Positions 17,519-26,941 of a stretch of 64,000 nucleotides of DNA are shown piece after piece. Source of the stretch: Halobacterium litoreum (lineage in GTDB: Archaea; Halobacteriota; Halobacteria; Halobacteriales; Halobacteriaceae); assembly GCF_021233415.1 (NCBI RefSeq), contig NZ_CP089466.1, positions 1,364,001 to 1,428,000 of the forward strand, read 5' to 3'. Under the pieces are notes generated by a model, which saw nothing but the letters and a program-made list of their open reading frames with translations, did no database searches and was not told the origin of the DNA. The translations under genes and the position numbers were made by a program. Position 1 is the stretch's first letter. Every line of letters starts with the position of its first letter.

Positions 17519-19408
17519 ATGGCAGACCACGGGAGCAGACAGATCGGGCACGAACTCCGGGAGACGTCGAGTCGCCACACCCACCTCCGGGAGTACCTCC
17601 AGCGGTTCAAGCAGTTCACGGGCGAGTTCCCGGAGCTCATCGACGAGCCGACCGACGACTGGGAGGCCGCGAAGCCGAACGTGCTCTACCCCGTGGGCGG
17701 CCCCATCTTCTGTCACGTGTACGGCGACCTGGGGAAGGACACGAAGTACTACACCATCGAACCCGAACTGTCGGGCCCCGAGGCCGCGGTCTTCAAGAAC
17801 GTCCAAGAGCGCATCCTCGAGAAGTCGGTGACGAAGCCGGCGCCCGAGGAGGAGGCCGAGTACGACGACCGCATCGAGGAACTGCTCCAGGAGACGGTGC
17901 GCATCGACGGCGACGAGGACGACGGCGTGTTCCACCGCGTCCGCCAGCTCCCGAACAACCTCGGGTCGCTGGTGAAGGACTTCGACTCGTCGACGCTCGC
18001 GGACCGGATGACCGGCGACGAGCGCGGGCAGATGTCGATGGACTCCGGCGACCTCTCCACCAAGCAGGTGAAGGCGGGCGCGCGACAGGTCGCCTCGGCG
18101 CCGAAGAACTTCGCGCAGTCGTTCCGTCGCGCCGTGCCGATGTTCCGCGAGGCGATGGAGGAGGCATTCGGATTCGGTCGCATCCCCGTCTCGCAGGCGA
18201 CGTACGAGAACATCCGGTACCAGTTGAACCGCGACATCGTCGGGTTCGGACCGCTGGAGCCGGTGATGCGCGACCCGTACAACGAGGACATTCACGTCAT
18301 CGGCCCGAGTGGCTGTTACGTCGACCACGGGACGTTCGGGATGCTGGAGACCACCGTCGACTTCGGGACGCCCGAGGAGTTCGACGGCTGGCTCCGGAAC
18401 ATGGGCGAGCGCATCGGCGACCCGGTGTCCGACTCCGACCCCATCGTGGACTCGACGCTCCCGGACGGGTCGCGTGTGAACATCATCTACAGCGACGACG
18501 TGTCGCTGAAGGGGCCGTCGCTCACCATCCGTCAGGGCGAGGACGTGCCGCTGTCCGTCGGCCAGATTACGAAGTGGGGGACGCTGTCTCCCGAGTTGGC
18601 GGCGTACCTCTGGCTCTGCCTCGAAAACGAGCAGACGGTGTTCGTCGTCGGGGAGACGGCGTCCGGGAAGACGACGACGCTGAACTCCATCATGGCGTTC
18701 ATCCCCCGGGACTCGAAGATTTACACCGCGGAGGACACCGCGGAGGTCATCCCGCCACACGACACGTGGCAGCAACTCCTCACCCGGGAGGGGCAGGGCG
18801 AGAACTCCGCGGACGTGGACATGTTCGACCTGGTCGCGGCCGCGCTGCGTTCGCGTCCCGACTACATCATCGTCGGTGAGGTGCGTGGCGAGGAGGGTCG
18901 GATGGCGTTCCAGGCGGCACAGACCGGTCACCCCGTGATGCTGACGTTCCACGCGAGCGACATCGTCTCGATGATTCAGCGCTTCACTGGGGAGCCCATC
19001 AACGTCCCGGAGACGTTCATGGACAACGCCGACGTGGCGCTGTTCCAGAACCGCGTGAAGCAGGGCGACGACGTCCTGCGTCGCGTCACCTCCGTGCAGG
19101 AAATCGAGGGGTACTCGAAGGAGATGGGCGGCGTCGTCACGCGGCAGGCGTTCTACTGGGACCCCGTCGAGGACGAAATCGTCTTCCAGGGCCGGAACAA
19201 CTCCTACGTGCTCGAAGAGCAGATTGCGACCCTGCTCGGGTACGCGGACACGCGCGAAATCTACGACGAACTGGACTTCCGCGCGGAAATCATCGAGCGC
19301 ATTATCCAGGAGGACCTGATCGAGTACCACGACTTCAACGACGCCGTCGCGTCGTTCCAGCGGGACGGCGTCGAGGGCCTCCCGTTCACGATATCTCGCG
19401 GGTTCTAG
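17519..19408 (+). CDS. arlI: ArlI (FlaI) archaellum motor ATPase
   Basis: This type II/IV secretion-type hexameric ATPase drives assembly and rotation. It has 629 residues, longer than the methanogen or Sulfolobus proteins because of an acidic N-terminal domain of about 200 residues. Walker A GETASGKTTT is near residue 378, Walker B is DYIIVGEVRGEE, and the His box is VMLTFHAS. The gene is separated from arlJ by one base only. Confidence 0.96.
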   Translation: MADHGSRQIGHELRETSSRHTHLREYLQRFKQFTGEFPELIDEPTDDWEAAKPNVLYPVGGPIFCHVYGDLGKDTKYYTIEPELSGPEAAVFKNVQERILEKSVTKPAPEEEAEYDDRIEELLQETVRIDGDEDDGVFHRVRQLPNNLGSLVKDFDSSTLADRMTGDERGQMSMDSGDLSTKQVKAGARQVASAPKNFAQSFRRAVPMFREAMEEAFGFGRIPVSQATYENIRYQLNRDIVGFGPLEPVMRDPYNEDIHVIGPSGCYVDHGTFGMLETTVDFGTPEEFDGWLRNMGERIGDPVSDSDPIVDSTLPDGSRVNIIYSDDVSLKGPSLTIRQGEDVPLSVGQITKWGTLSPELAAYLWLCLENEQTVFVVGETASGKTTTLNSIMAFIPRDSKIYTAEDTAEVIPPHDTWQQLLTREGQGENSADVDMFDLVAAALRSRPDYIIVGEVRGEEGRMAFQAAQTGHPVMLTFHASDIVSMIQRFTGEPINVPETFMDNADVALFQNRVKQGDDVLRRVTSVQEIEGYSKEMGGVVTRQAFYWDPVEDEIVFQGRNNSYVLEEQIATLLGYADTREIYDELDFRAEIIERIIQEDLIEYHDFNDAVASFQRDGVEGLPFTISRGF

Positions 19409-19409
19409 C

Positions 19410-21143
19410 ATGGCGGCGGAGGAAGCCGAAGCGACCTCGTCGCTCGAAAACATCGAGTTAGGCGACCTCGTCGACTCGGTGCTGGCGTCCTACCGTCGGA
19501 TGACGATGCCGACGTTCCAGTACATCCTGTTCATCGTCGTGCCGTCGGTGGTGTTCTTCCTCGCGACGGTGGTGACGGTGTTCGTGGTGTCGCTGCCGAC
19601 GTTCCTCACCGTCCCGATTCCGATGCTCGGCCTGCTGGCGGTCGTGACGGCCGTGATGTACCCGAAGATTCGACAGGACCAGCGCCGGACGCGCATGGAG
19701 AACCGGTTCCACCTGTTCGTGACGCATATGACCATCCTGTCGACGACGAACATCGACCGCGTGGAGGTGTTCCGGCGCATCGGCGCCGAGGAGGAGTACG
19801 GCCCTCTCGCGGAGGAGGCGCGTCGCATCGTTCAACTCATCGACGCGTGGAATCAGAGCCTCGACGACGCGTGCCGGATGCGCGCGGACAAGGTGCCGAG
19901 TGACCTGCTCGCGGACTTCCTCGACCGGCTCGCGTACACCATCAACTCCGGTGAGAGCCTGGAGTCCTACCTCGTTACCGAGCAGGACGCCATCATCCGG
20001 AACTACGCCACGTCCTACGAGGGGAAACTGGAGAACCTCCAGGTGATGAAAGACCTCTACCTGTCGATGGTGTTGTCCGTGACGTTCGCGCTCGTGTTCG
20101 CGACGGTGCTCCCGATTCTCTCCGGAACGAATCCGACGATGACGGTGTCGTCGGTCGTCGTGCTGTACTCCTTTATCCAGATCGGGTTCCTGTACGCCAT
20201 CTACACGCTCGCGCCGAGCGACCCGCTGTGGTACTTCCCGGAGGAGCGCACGACGCGCACGGAGTGGAAGCTCCGCGTCTCGACGGCGGTCGGCGGGCTG
20301 TTGTCGGCGCTGCTCGTCGTCGTGGTGCTGGCGGTGATGCTCGGGTGGACGGGCATCGAGTCCGACTCGGTTCCCCTCCCGCTGTACGCGGCGCTCCCGA
20401 CGACGCCGCTGCTCATTCCCGGTATCGTCGCGCGGTCGGCCGAGGAGCGCGTGAAAGACCGCGACGACGCCTTTACGAGTTTCATTCGCGCGCTCGGGTC
20501 GAGCGAGACGGCCCGCCAGACCACGACGACGCGGGTGTTGGAGTCGCTGCGCGACAAGAACTTCGGGTCGCTGACCGGCCTCGTCGACGACCTGTTCAAG
20601 CGCCTGAACCTCCGCGTGGACGCCTCGCAGGCGTGGCGGCACTTCACGTCGGACGCCCACTCGTATCTCATCCAGAAGTTCAGCGAGATGTACCTCGTCG
20701 GGCGCCAGATGGGTGGCGAGCCGAAACACCTCGGCGAACTCATCTCGAACAACATGAGCGAAGTCCTCCAGCTCCGTCAGCGCCGCAGTCAGGCGGCGTC
20801 GACGCTCGTCGGCGTCCTGTACGGCATCACGGCGGCGGCGACGTTCGCGTTCTTCATCGGTCTCGGTATCGTGGACGTCATCTCGGGGCTGGGCATCGAC
20901 TTCTCGAATTCGGCGTTCAACGTCGGGACGCTCATCAACACGCAGGTGTACGACCTCGAACTCATCGAGTACCTGCTCGTGTTGACGATTCTCGTGAACG
21001 CCGTGCTGTCGGCGCTGATGATTCGGGTCGTGGACGGCGGCCACAAGATAAACGCGTACATTCACTTCGTGGTGTTGACGTGGATTTCCGCGGTCATCGG
21101 GTCGCTGACCCTGGAGCTGGTCAGCTCGCTGCTGTCGGTGTAA
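19410..21143 (+). CDS. arlJ: ArlJ (FlaJ) archaellum membrane platform protein
   Basis: This 577-residue polytopic membrane protein has hydrophobic segments at about 35-65, 215-255, 290-340 and 460-570. The cytoplasmic T2SF-type domain occurs twice (around 95-200 and 355-455, the latter with LGELISNNMSEVLQLRQRRS). It anchors ArlI in the membrane. It is the last arl gene; a new promoter follows. Confidence 0.95.
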   Translation: MAAEEAEATSSLENIELGDLVDSVLASYRRMTMPTFQYILFIVVPSVVFFLATVVTVFVVSLPTFLTVPIPMLGLLAVVTAVMYPKIRQDQRRTRMENRFHLFVTHMTILSTTNIDRVEVFRRIGAEEEYGPLAEEARRIVQLIDAWNQSLDDACRMRADKVPSDLLADFLDRLAYTINSGESLESYLVTEQDAIIRNYATSYEGKLENLQVMKDLYLSMVLSVTFALVFATVLPILSGTNPTMTVSSVVVLYSFIQIGFLYAIYTLAPSDPLWYFPEERTTRTEWKLRVSTAVGGLLSALLVVVVLAVMLGWTGIESDSVPLPLYAALPTTPLLIPGIVARSAEERVKDRDDAFTSFIRALGSSETARQTTTTRVLESLRDKNFGSLTGLVDDLFKRLNLRVDASQAWRHFTSDAHSYLIQKFSEMYLVGRQMGGEPKHLGELISNNMSEVLQLRQRRSQAASTLVGVLYGITAAATFAFFIGLGIVDVISGLGIDFSNSAFNVGTLINTQVYDLELIEYLLVLTILVNAVLSALMIRVVDGGHKINAYIHFVVLTWISAVIGSLTLELVSSLLSV

Positions 21144-21165
21144 CCGCGGAGCCACACTTATGTAT

Positions 21166-21179
21166 CGTAGCCCGCTACG
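21166..21179. promoter_or_regulatory. Inverted repeat in the parA promoter region
   Basis: CGTAGC-CC-GCTACG has perfect 6-bp arms. It lies between a TATA-like CACTTATG (about 21155-21162) and ATG 21189, over the probable transcription start. It may be an operator, or the 3-prime hairpin of the arl transcript. Confidence 0.35.
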
Positions 21180-21188
21180 TGGTTCACG

Positions 21189-22136
21189 ATGAACGAGGTC
21201 GGAGGTGACGGGTACGTGTTCGCCGTCGCCAGCGGGAAGGGCGGCGTCGGGAAGTCGACGACGACGGCGAACCTCGGTGTCGCGCTCGCGGACGACGGGT
21301 TCGACGTCGCCGTCGTGGACGTCGACCTCGGGATGGCGAACCTCGCGGGCTTGCTCGGCGTGAATCCGGACGAGACGCTTCACGACGTGCTCGCGGGGCA
21401 GGCGTCGCCGGCGGACGCGAGTTACGACACGACCGGCCTCACGCTCGTACCGGGGTCGACGGAGTTAGAGCAGTTCGCGGAGGCGGACGCGAAGTCCCTC
21501 CACCGCGTGGTGGAGTACCTCCGGGACCGCAACGACGTCGTCCTGCTGGACGCGGGCGCCGGACTGAGTTACGACATCGCGATGGCGATGAGCGTCGCGG
21601 ACGGCGTGTTGTTGGTGACGACGGCGGAGTTGGCGTCGCTGACGGACGCGACGAAGACGGGGAAACTCGTGTCGAAGTTGGAGAAACCCGTGGTCGGCGC
21701 GGTGTTTACGCGCACCGGCGACGGCGGGTTCGACGACGTGGAGGGCATCGCGGCGGCGCTCGGGACGACGGACGCCGTGACGGTGAGCGTCCCGCACGAC
21801 GACGCCGTGAAACTCGCGGTGCGCAAGAGCCGTCCGGTCGTGGACATCAAACCGGAGAGCCCGGCGGCGCGCGCGTACGACCGGCTCGCCGCCCAACTCG
21901 CGGACAGCGTCGGCATGGAGCCGCCCGAGCCCGAACCCGAGGACGGCGGATTCGAGTGGGTCGACCCCGACACCGGTGAGAGCGAGGGGGAGGATGGCGA
22001 CGAGGAAGTCGAAGACGGCCCGGTGTACGAGATTTCGCTGGAGGAGATGATTCAGGAGGCGGGACTGGAGGACGACGAGGAAGCGACGGAGCGACGCGTG
22101 AAACTGTTCGACCGCGTGAAATCGAAGTTCTCGTAG
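21189..22136 (+). CDS. parA: ParA/MinD-family ATPase next to the arl operon
   Basis: A 315-residue P-loop ATPase with the deviant Walker A KGGVGKST at 17-24, DVDLGMANLAGLLG and VLLDAGAGLSYD. An acidic tail from about residue 235 ends in a basic, amphipathic segment (ERRVKLFDRVKSKFS) that could bind membrane. A parA gene lies at this spot in H. salinarum, and in Haloferax the related MinD4 places archaella and chemosensory arrays at the cell pole, so a positioning role is a reasonable inference. Confidence 0.88.
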   Translation: MNEVGGDGYVFAVASGKGGVGKSTTTANLGVALADDGFDVAVVDVDLGMANLAGLLGVNPDETLHDVLAGQASPADASYDTTGLTLVPGSTELEQFAEADAKSLHRVVEYLRDRNDVVLLDAGAGLSYDIAMAMSVADGVLLVTTAELASLTDATKTGKLVSKLEKPVVGAVFTRTGDGGFDDVEGIAAALGTTDAVTVSVPHDDAVKLAVRKSRPVVDIKPESPAARAYDRLAAQLADSVGMEPPEPEPEDGGFEWVDPDTGESEGEDGDEEVEDGPVYEISLEEMIQEAGLEDDEEATERRVKLFDRVKSKFS

Positions 22137-22143
22137 TCCGCGT

Positions 22144-22425
22144 TCAGTCGGGCGTGACGATGCTGTACATCACGAACAGGTAGCCGGCGGTACTGAACAG
22201 GTAGTTCAGCGTGAGCAGCGAGCGCGTGTCCTCGAAGCCGACGAGGAACGCGGAGATCGTCGTCCCGATGGAGGCGGCGACGACGAGTGTGAACCCGAGA
22301 GACAGGTGCAACATCGCTTCTCTGCCGGTGTCGCGGTAGGCGCGCACCGCGAACCCGACCATGCTGAGACCCGCCACCGCGAGGGTGACGCTGAATACGA
22401 GGTAGAGTGCTTCGATGAGTCGCAT
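22144..22425 (-). CDS. Small three-helix membrane protein (DUF7521-like)
   Basis: The 93 residues form about three hydrophobic helices (YLVFSVTLAVAGLSMVGFAV; LGFTLVVAASIGTTISAFLV; LNYLFSTAGYLFVMYSIV). Small proteins of this kind often sit beside HTH regulators in haloarchaea, as here, where the gene at 22503 is on the same strand upstream. Its function is unknown. It is convergent with parA, with 7 bases between the stops. Confidence 0.75.
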   Translation of the reverse strand: MRLIEALYLVFSVTLAVAGLSMVGFAVRAYRDTGREAMLHLSLGFTLVVAASIGTTISAFLVGFEDTRSLLTLNYLFSTAGYLFVMYSIVTPD

Positions 22426-22502
22426 ACGGGTCGTTCGTACACGACGTCTAGGACATTCAGTATAAAATTGTCCCCGTGATTATTAGTTCGTAGAATCGCC
22501 CG

Positions 22503-22844
22503 CTACCCCTCCGACCGGAGGTCGCTCCACACGTCCACGAGCGCGTTCTTCGCTTCCGTGCGCTCGGTGGTCTCGATGGTCGTCTCGTCGACGCCGAACT
22601 GCACGGAGATTTCGTCGACCTGTCGCCGGTAGACTTTGGTGCGCCGGCCCTCGTCGGAGAGTTCCTTGCCTTCGAGTTTGAGCAGGTCGTGTTCGCTCAA
22701 CTCCTCGATGCGGCGGTAACTGGTCGCGATGGGGATGTCGAGTTCCTCGCTGAGTTCCTGCGCAGACTTCGGCGCGTGGGTTGCTTCGAGAATCTCGGCG
22801 TTGTACTTGTTGCCGAGTACCCGCAACACGTCCACCGGGTCCAT
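22503..22844 (-). CDS. ArsR-like winged-helix regulator
   Basis: The 113 residues start DPVDVLRVLGNKYNAEIL, followed by a helix-turn-helix (AQELSEELDIPIATSYRRIEEL) and a wing (LKLEGKELSDEGRRTKVYRR), the haloarchaeal ArsR-like HTH type. I choose ATG 22844 because CTCTTTTTTCG lies about 28 bases above it on the minus strand. It probably shares a transcript with the membrane protein at 22144 and is divergent from the second cheW, so it might act on either promoter. Confidence 0.82.
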   Translation of the reverse strand: MDPVDVLRVLGNKYNAEILEATHAPKSAQELSEELDIPIATSYRRIEELSEHDLLKLEGKELSDEGRRTKVYRRQVDEISVQFGVDETTIETTERTEAKNALVDVWSDLRSEG

Positions 22845-22932
22845 CGAGATGACAGTGGGAATCGAGCGAAAAAAGAGTGTCGGGGTTGGCGTCAACCAAA
22901 CGCTTAATTCGGTGCCCGGTAGATTCGCCCGT

Positions 22933-23331
22933 ATGGCTGACGACGAGACCGACGTCTTGGAGTTCTCTCTCGGTGACGGTCGCTACTGCATCGACATCGC
23001 GCACGTGGACGAAATCGTCGACGCCACCGAGGACATCACGTCGATTCCGAACGCGGACGCGAACGTCGTCGGTGTCGTCGACCTCCGCGGCGAGACGACG
23101 ACCGTCGTCGACCCGCGGGTCGGACTCGACGTGAACGGCGACCCGGCCGGAAACCGCATCGTGGTGCTCTCGGAGCACGACGCCACCGGCCTGCTGGTCG
23201 ACGACGTCCACGAGGTCGAGTCCGTCACCGAGGCGGAACTGGACGACTCGGCGGCGTCGGAGACGACGCGCGGCGTCCTCCGCCGCGACGACCGGTTCGT
23301 CGTCTGGGTCGACCCGGACGCCCTAGTCTAG
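22933..23331 (+). CDS. cheW2: CheW chemotaxis coupling protein (second copy)
   Basis: This compact 132-residue CheW has the same core as the first copy: VLEFSLGDGRYCIDIAHVDE, then VVGVVDLRGETTTVVDPR. It lacks the acidic insertions and C-terminal extension of the 154 gene. The TATA-like CTTAATTC at about 22901-22908 lies 30 bases before the ATG (leaderless). H. salinarum also has a second cheW on this side of the island. Two CheW types may serve different receptor classes. Confidence 0.93.
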   Translation: MADDETDVLEFSLGDGRYCIDIAHVDEIVDATEDITSIPNADANVVGVVDLRGETTTVVDPRVGLDVNGDPAGNRIVVLSEHDATGLLVDDVHEVESVTEAELDDSAASETTRGVLRRDDRFVVWVDPDALV

Positions 23332-24381
23332 GAGGGCGTCGACGTCGGCGTGGTCGTAGAGCAGCCCCTGCATCACGTCGACGGTCTTCTCGTCTCGCAC
23401 GCGGCCGCCGCGGACGAGGCCTTCGGCGCGTTCGACGGCGGTGAGCGTGTCGGACTGCACCGCGATGACGGGCACTCCCTTCTCCGCGGCTTTCCCGAGG
23501 ACGGCGCCCGAGGGCCGGTGGCCGCCCGTGAGGACGAGACACCGGACGCCGGGCGCGTCGAGCGCGGCGGTCTGGACGTCGGCGCGGTCGCCGCCCGTGA
23601 TGACCGCGGCGTCTTTCGTGCGCCGGAAGTGACTGAGCGCGCTCTCGCCGCTCATCGCACCGACGAGGAAGCGTTCGACGACCGCGTCGTCGTCGGCGCC
23701 CTCGGTGAGCACGTCGCCGCCGAGTTCGTCGGCGAGGTCCGCGACGGTGACCCCCGAGAGGCTGCGGTCGCTCGGGAGCACGCCGAGGACGGGGACGCCA
23801 CGCGATTCGAGGAACGGAGCGACTTCGCTCTCAACGTCGTCGTAGGTGGCGTCCGCGACGGCGTTGAAGACGACGCCGGCACACCGGTCGCCGAGCGCGT
23901 CGGCGGCGGCGAGCACGTCGTCGACGTCGCCGGGTTCCTCGTAGCGCGCGAGCACGATGGCTCGGGCGTCCAGTAGGTCCGCGATTTCGGGGTCGGTGAG
24001 GTCGACGATGCCGCCGGTGGCGAGGTCGTCGGCGCCCTCGACGACCATCAGGTCGCGGTCGGCGGCGAGGGCGTCGAACGCCTCGCGGACGCGCTCGCGG
24101 AGTTCGTCGGCGTCCTCGCGGCCCTGAATCGCGCCCTTCACGAACGTCGGCGAGTAGACGACGGGTTCGAGTTCGTGCATCTCGGCGTCGAGGCCGAGCA
24201 GTTCCCGCGCGAGCATCGGGTCCGCGTCGAGGGTCTTCCCGACGTTGCTCTGGAGTCGGGTGCCCTTCGGTTTCATGTAGCCCACCGAGCGGTCGCGTTC
24301 CTGCGCGAGGCGCGCGAGCGCGAGCGAGACGGCGGTCTTGCCGGTGCCTGCTTCGGTCGAGGTGACGAGTAGCGTGTTCAT
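23323..24381 (-). CDS. BioD-like/DRTGG-domain protein (phosphotransacetylase N-terminal type)
   Basis: The 352 residues have a P-loop dethiobiotin-synthetase-like domain (LLVTSTEAGTGKTAVSLALA) and a C-terminal DRTGG domain (about 215-330). This is the arrangement found N-terminal to bacterial phosphotransacetylases but without the catalytic PTA part. It overlaps the ADP-forming acyl-CoA synthetase gene upstream by 4 bases (ATGA), so the two act together; a regulatory role in acetyl-CoA/acetate conversion is inferred. The 3-prime end overlaps cheW2 by 9 bases. Confidence 0.8.
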   Translation of the reverse strand: MNTLLVTSTEAGTGKTAVSLALARLAQERDRSVGYMKPKGTRLQSNVGKTLDADPMLARELLGLDAEMHELEPVVYSPTFVKGAIQGREDADELRERVREAFDALAADRDLMVVEGADDLATGGIVDLTDPEIADLLDARAIVLARYEEPGDVDDVLAAADALGDRCAGVVFNAVADATYDDVESEVAPFLESRGVPVLGVLPSDRSLSGVTVADLADELGGDVLTEGADDDAVVERFLVGAMSGESALSHFRRTKDAAVITGGDRADVQTAALDAPGVRCLVLTGGHRPSGAVLGKAAEKGVPVIAVQSDTLTAVERAEGLVRGGRVRDEKTVDVMQGLLYDHADVDALLD

Positions 24382-26507
24382 AGTTCGTCGGGGTCGATGG
24401 TCAGTCGGACGTCCAGTGCCTGCACGCCGTCGCCGGTGGCGAGCAGCGGGTTCACGTCGAGTTCGAGGATGGCTGGGAAGTCGGTGACGAGCTGGCTGAG
24501 CCGCTGGACGCTCTCCACGATGGCGTCCTCGTCGGCCGGGTCGCGGCCGCGCGCGCCCCGAAGGAGCGGCGCGGAGTCGAGTTCGTCAATCATCTCCCCG
24601 GCTTCGCGCTCGGAGACGGGCGCGACGCGGACGCTGGTGTCCTCCAGAATCTCGACGAAGATGCCGCCCAGTCCGAACAGCAACAGGGGACCGAACTGGG
24701 GGTCGCGGTTCGTGCCGAGGATGGTCTCCGTGCCGGCGTCGGTGTCGACCATCTCCTGGACTTGGACGCCGAGAATGGTGGCGTCGGGCTGGTAGTTCTT
24801 CGCTCGCGTGACGAGGTCCTCGTAGGCGTCGGCGACCTCCTCGTCGGGGACGCCGACTTTCACGCCGCCGATGTCGGACTTGTGGAGGATGTCCGGGCTG
24901 ACGATTTTCATGACGACGTCGCCCTCGATGTCGTTGGCGACCCAGCGCGCGTCGGCGGGGTCGTCGACGACCTCGCCCTCGGGCGTGGGGATGCCGTAGG
25001 CGTCGAGCAGGTCCATCGCTTCGACGCCGAGGCGGGTCGACCCGCGGTCGGCGGCGTCGGTCAGAATCTCGCGGGCGCGCTCGCGGTCCACGTCGAACTC
25101 GCGGGGCGCCTCGTACTCGCGGGCTTCGACCGCGCGCTGGACGGCGAGCGCGTCGAGGCTGCTGACGGCGCGCGCCGGGTCGAAGTAGTTCGGGATGCCG
25201 GCTTCGCCGAGCACGTCGGCGGCCTTCTCGGTGCGTTCGCCGCCCATCAGGCACGTCACGACGGGTTTTCCGTGCTCGTTCTGGAGGTCGGCGACGACGC
25301 CGGCGAGTTCCTCGTAGTCGATGATGGCGGTGGGCGCGGAGACGACGACCGCACAGCCGACGTTGTCGTCGGCGAGGACGGCGTCGATGGCCGTCTCGAA
25401 GCGGTCGAGGTCGGCGTCCCCGATGACGTCCACGGGGTTGTAGACGTTCGCCTCCTCGGGCATCGAGTCGAGGAGCGCGTCCAGGGTCTCCTCCTCGAAG
25501 GAGGCCATCGAGAGCCGGGAGTCGCCGACGGCGTCGGTCGCCATGACGCCGGGGCCGCCGGCGTTCGTGACGACGGCGACGTTCTCGGAGTCGGGCATCG
25601 GGAGGCCGTCGAGGGCGCGCGCGAAGTCGAACAGTTCCTGGACGTTCTCGGCGCGCACGACGCCGGCCTGCTCGAAGCCGGCCTCGTAGGCGGCCTCGCT
25701 CCCGGCGATGGTGCCGGTGTGGGAGGACGCGGCCTGCGCGCCCGCCTCGGTGCGACCGGACTTCACGACGACGGCGGGCGTGTCCTGTGTCACGTCGCGG
25801 GCGGTGTCGACGAACTCGCGGCCGTCCTCGATGCCTTCGAGGTAGCCGAGGACGACGTTCGTGTCAGGGTCGTCGCGCCACTGGCGCATGAAGTCGGTCT
25901 CGTCGAGGACGGCCTTGTTGCCGAGGCTGACGACGTCCTTGAAGCCGATTCCCTGGTCGTTCGCCCAGTCGAGGACGGCGGTGATGAATGCGCCCGACTG
26001 GCTCATGAAGGATAGGTTGCCGGGGAGCGCGTTCGACGGGCCGAACGTGGCGTTCAGGCCGGTCGGCGTGGAGAGCACGCCGAGGCTGTTCGGACCGACG
26101 AGGTTGAGGCCGTACTCCTCGGCGACCGCCGCGAGTTCGCGCTCGCGTTCGGCGCCCTCGCCGCCGGTCTCGCTGAAGCCCGCGGTGATGACGACGACGT
26201 TGGTCACGCCCGCTTCGCCCGCGTCCCGCACCGCGTCGACGGCGATAGAGGGCGGCACCACGACCACCGCGAGGTCCACGTCGGGCGCGGCGCCGAGGTC
26301 CGGGTAGCAGTCGTACCCGAGGACGGACTCCCGCTTAGGGTTGACCGGAACGACCGTCCCGTCGAAGTCCGCGAGGTTCTCGACGATGGCGCGACCGATC
26401 GACCCCTCGCGTTCCGTCGCGCCGACCACGGCGACGGCGTTGGGGGCGAACAGTCCGCCGGCATCGCTTGGTGTCTTCACGTCCGAACCGACGGCGGCAG
26501 CCAGCAT
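24378..26507 (-). CDS. acd: ADP-forming acyl-CoA (acetyl-CoA) synthetase, fused alpha-beta
   Basis: This enzyme converts acyl-CoA, ADP and phosphate to acid, CoA and ATP. The 709 residues contain the CoA-binding domain (FAPNAVAVVGATEREGSIG), the succinyl-CoA-synthetase-like middle domains (catalytic-His region SSHTGTIAGSEAAYEAGFEQ), and a C-terminal ATP-grasp domain (VVMKIVSPDILHKSDIGGVK). The single-chain fusion is normal in haloarchaea, where it replaces acetate kinase for acetate production. The start at 26507 could also be a few codons later. Confidence 0.9.
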   Translation of the reverse strand: MLAAAVGSDVKTPSDAGGLFAPNAVAVVGATEREGSIGRAIVENLADFDGTVVPVNPKRESVLGYDCYPDLGAAPDVDLAVVVVPPSIAVDAVRDAGEAGVTNVVVITAGFSETGGEGAERERELAAVAEEYGLNLVGPNSLGVLSTPTGLNATFGPSNALPGNLSFMSQSGAFITAVLDWANDQGIGFKDVVSLGNKAVLDETDFMRQWRDDPDTNVVLGYLEGIEDGREFVDTARDVTQDTPAVVVKSGRTEAGAQAASSHTGTIAGSEAAYEAGFEQAGVVRAENVQELFDFARALDGLPMPDSENVAVVTNAGGPGVMATDAVGDSRLSMASFEEETLDALLDSMPEEANVYNPVDVIGDADLDRFETAIDAVLADDNVGCAVVVSAPTAIIDYEELAGVVADLQNEHGKPVVTCLMGGERTEKAADVLGEAGIPNYFDPARAVSSLDALAVQRAVEAREYEAPREFDVDRERAREILTDAADRGSTRLGVEAMDLLDAYGIPTPEGEVVDDPADARWVANDIEGDVVMKIVSPDILHKSDIGGVKVGVPDEEVADAYEDLVTRAKNYQPDATILGVQVQEMVDTDAGTETILGTNRDPQFGPLLLFGLGGIFVEILEDTSVRVAPVSEREAGEMIDELDSAPLLRGARGRDPADEDAIVESVQRLSQLVTDFPAILELDVNPLLATGDGVQALDVRLTIDPDEL

Positions 26508-26570
26508 AAAACCGGGCGAGTCGCGGGCCGTGCGGGAGTCGTCGTCACTCGGCGTGGGCCGGCGTGACAG

Positions 26571-26873
26571 TCACTCGCCGGACCCGGCGCTCCCGGAGTC
26601 GGCGATGCGCTCTTCGTACTTCGCGAGCGCTTCGTCGAGGGCGGCGCCGGCGTCGTAGTCGAGTTCGTCGGCGAGCGCGAGCAGGCAGAACAGCGCGTCG
26701 CCGAGTTCGTCGCGGTCGACGTCCGCGCCGTCGCCGGCGCCGTAGTCGGTGGATTCGTTGACGTTCTTCGCGAGTTCGCCGACTTCGCTGGCGAGGTCGA
26801 GGACGCGGTTGGCGGGCGGCGCGTGGAGATTCTCCTCGTCGAGGAACGCGGCGACGCGTGCTTGTTCGTCCAT
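26571..26873 (-). CDS. MazG-like nucleotide pyrophosphohydrolase
   Basis: The 100 residues form an all-alpha NTP-PPase fold: an ExxE pair in LASEVGELAKNVNE and the ExxxA-type helix RDELGDALFCLLALADEL. Such proteins hydrolyse noncanonical NTPs (house-cleaning). ATG 26873 is chosen over the longer start at 26897 because the domain begins directly after it. Confidence 0.8.
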   Translation of the reverse strand: MDEQARVAAFLDEENLHAPPANRVLDLASEVGELAKNVNESTDYGAGDGADVDRDELGDALFCLLALADELDYDAGAALDEALAKYEERIADSGSAGSGE

Positions 26874-26912
26874 GCGGGGAGCGTCGCAGTCGGCCACCTT
26901 CAGGCGCCCGAT

Positions 26913-26928
26913 TTTAGGTTAACCAAAT
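26913..26928. promoter_or_regulatory. DtxR-type metal box before the ZIP transporter
   Basis: TTTAGG-TTAA-CCAAAT is an imperfect inverted repeat with a GGTTAACC core. It overlaps the expected TATA position 29 bases above ATG 26942. It is the same motif as at 39632, 40853 and 48013, here in front of a predicted divalent-metal transporter, which supports binding by a metal-responsive DtxR-family repressor (SirR/Idr type). Confidence 0.55.
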
Positions 26929-26941
26929 ATTTCTTTCCGAG

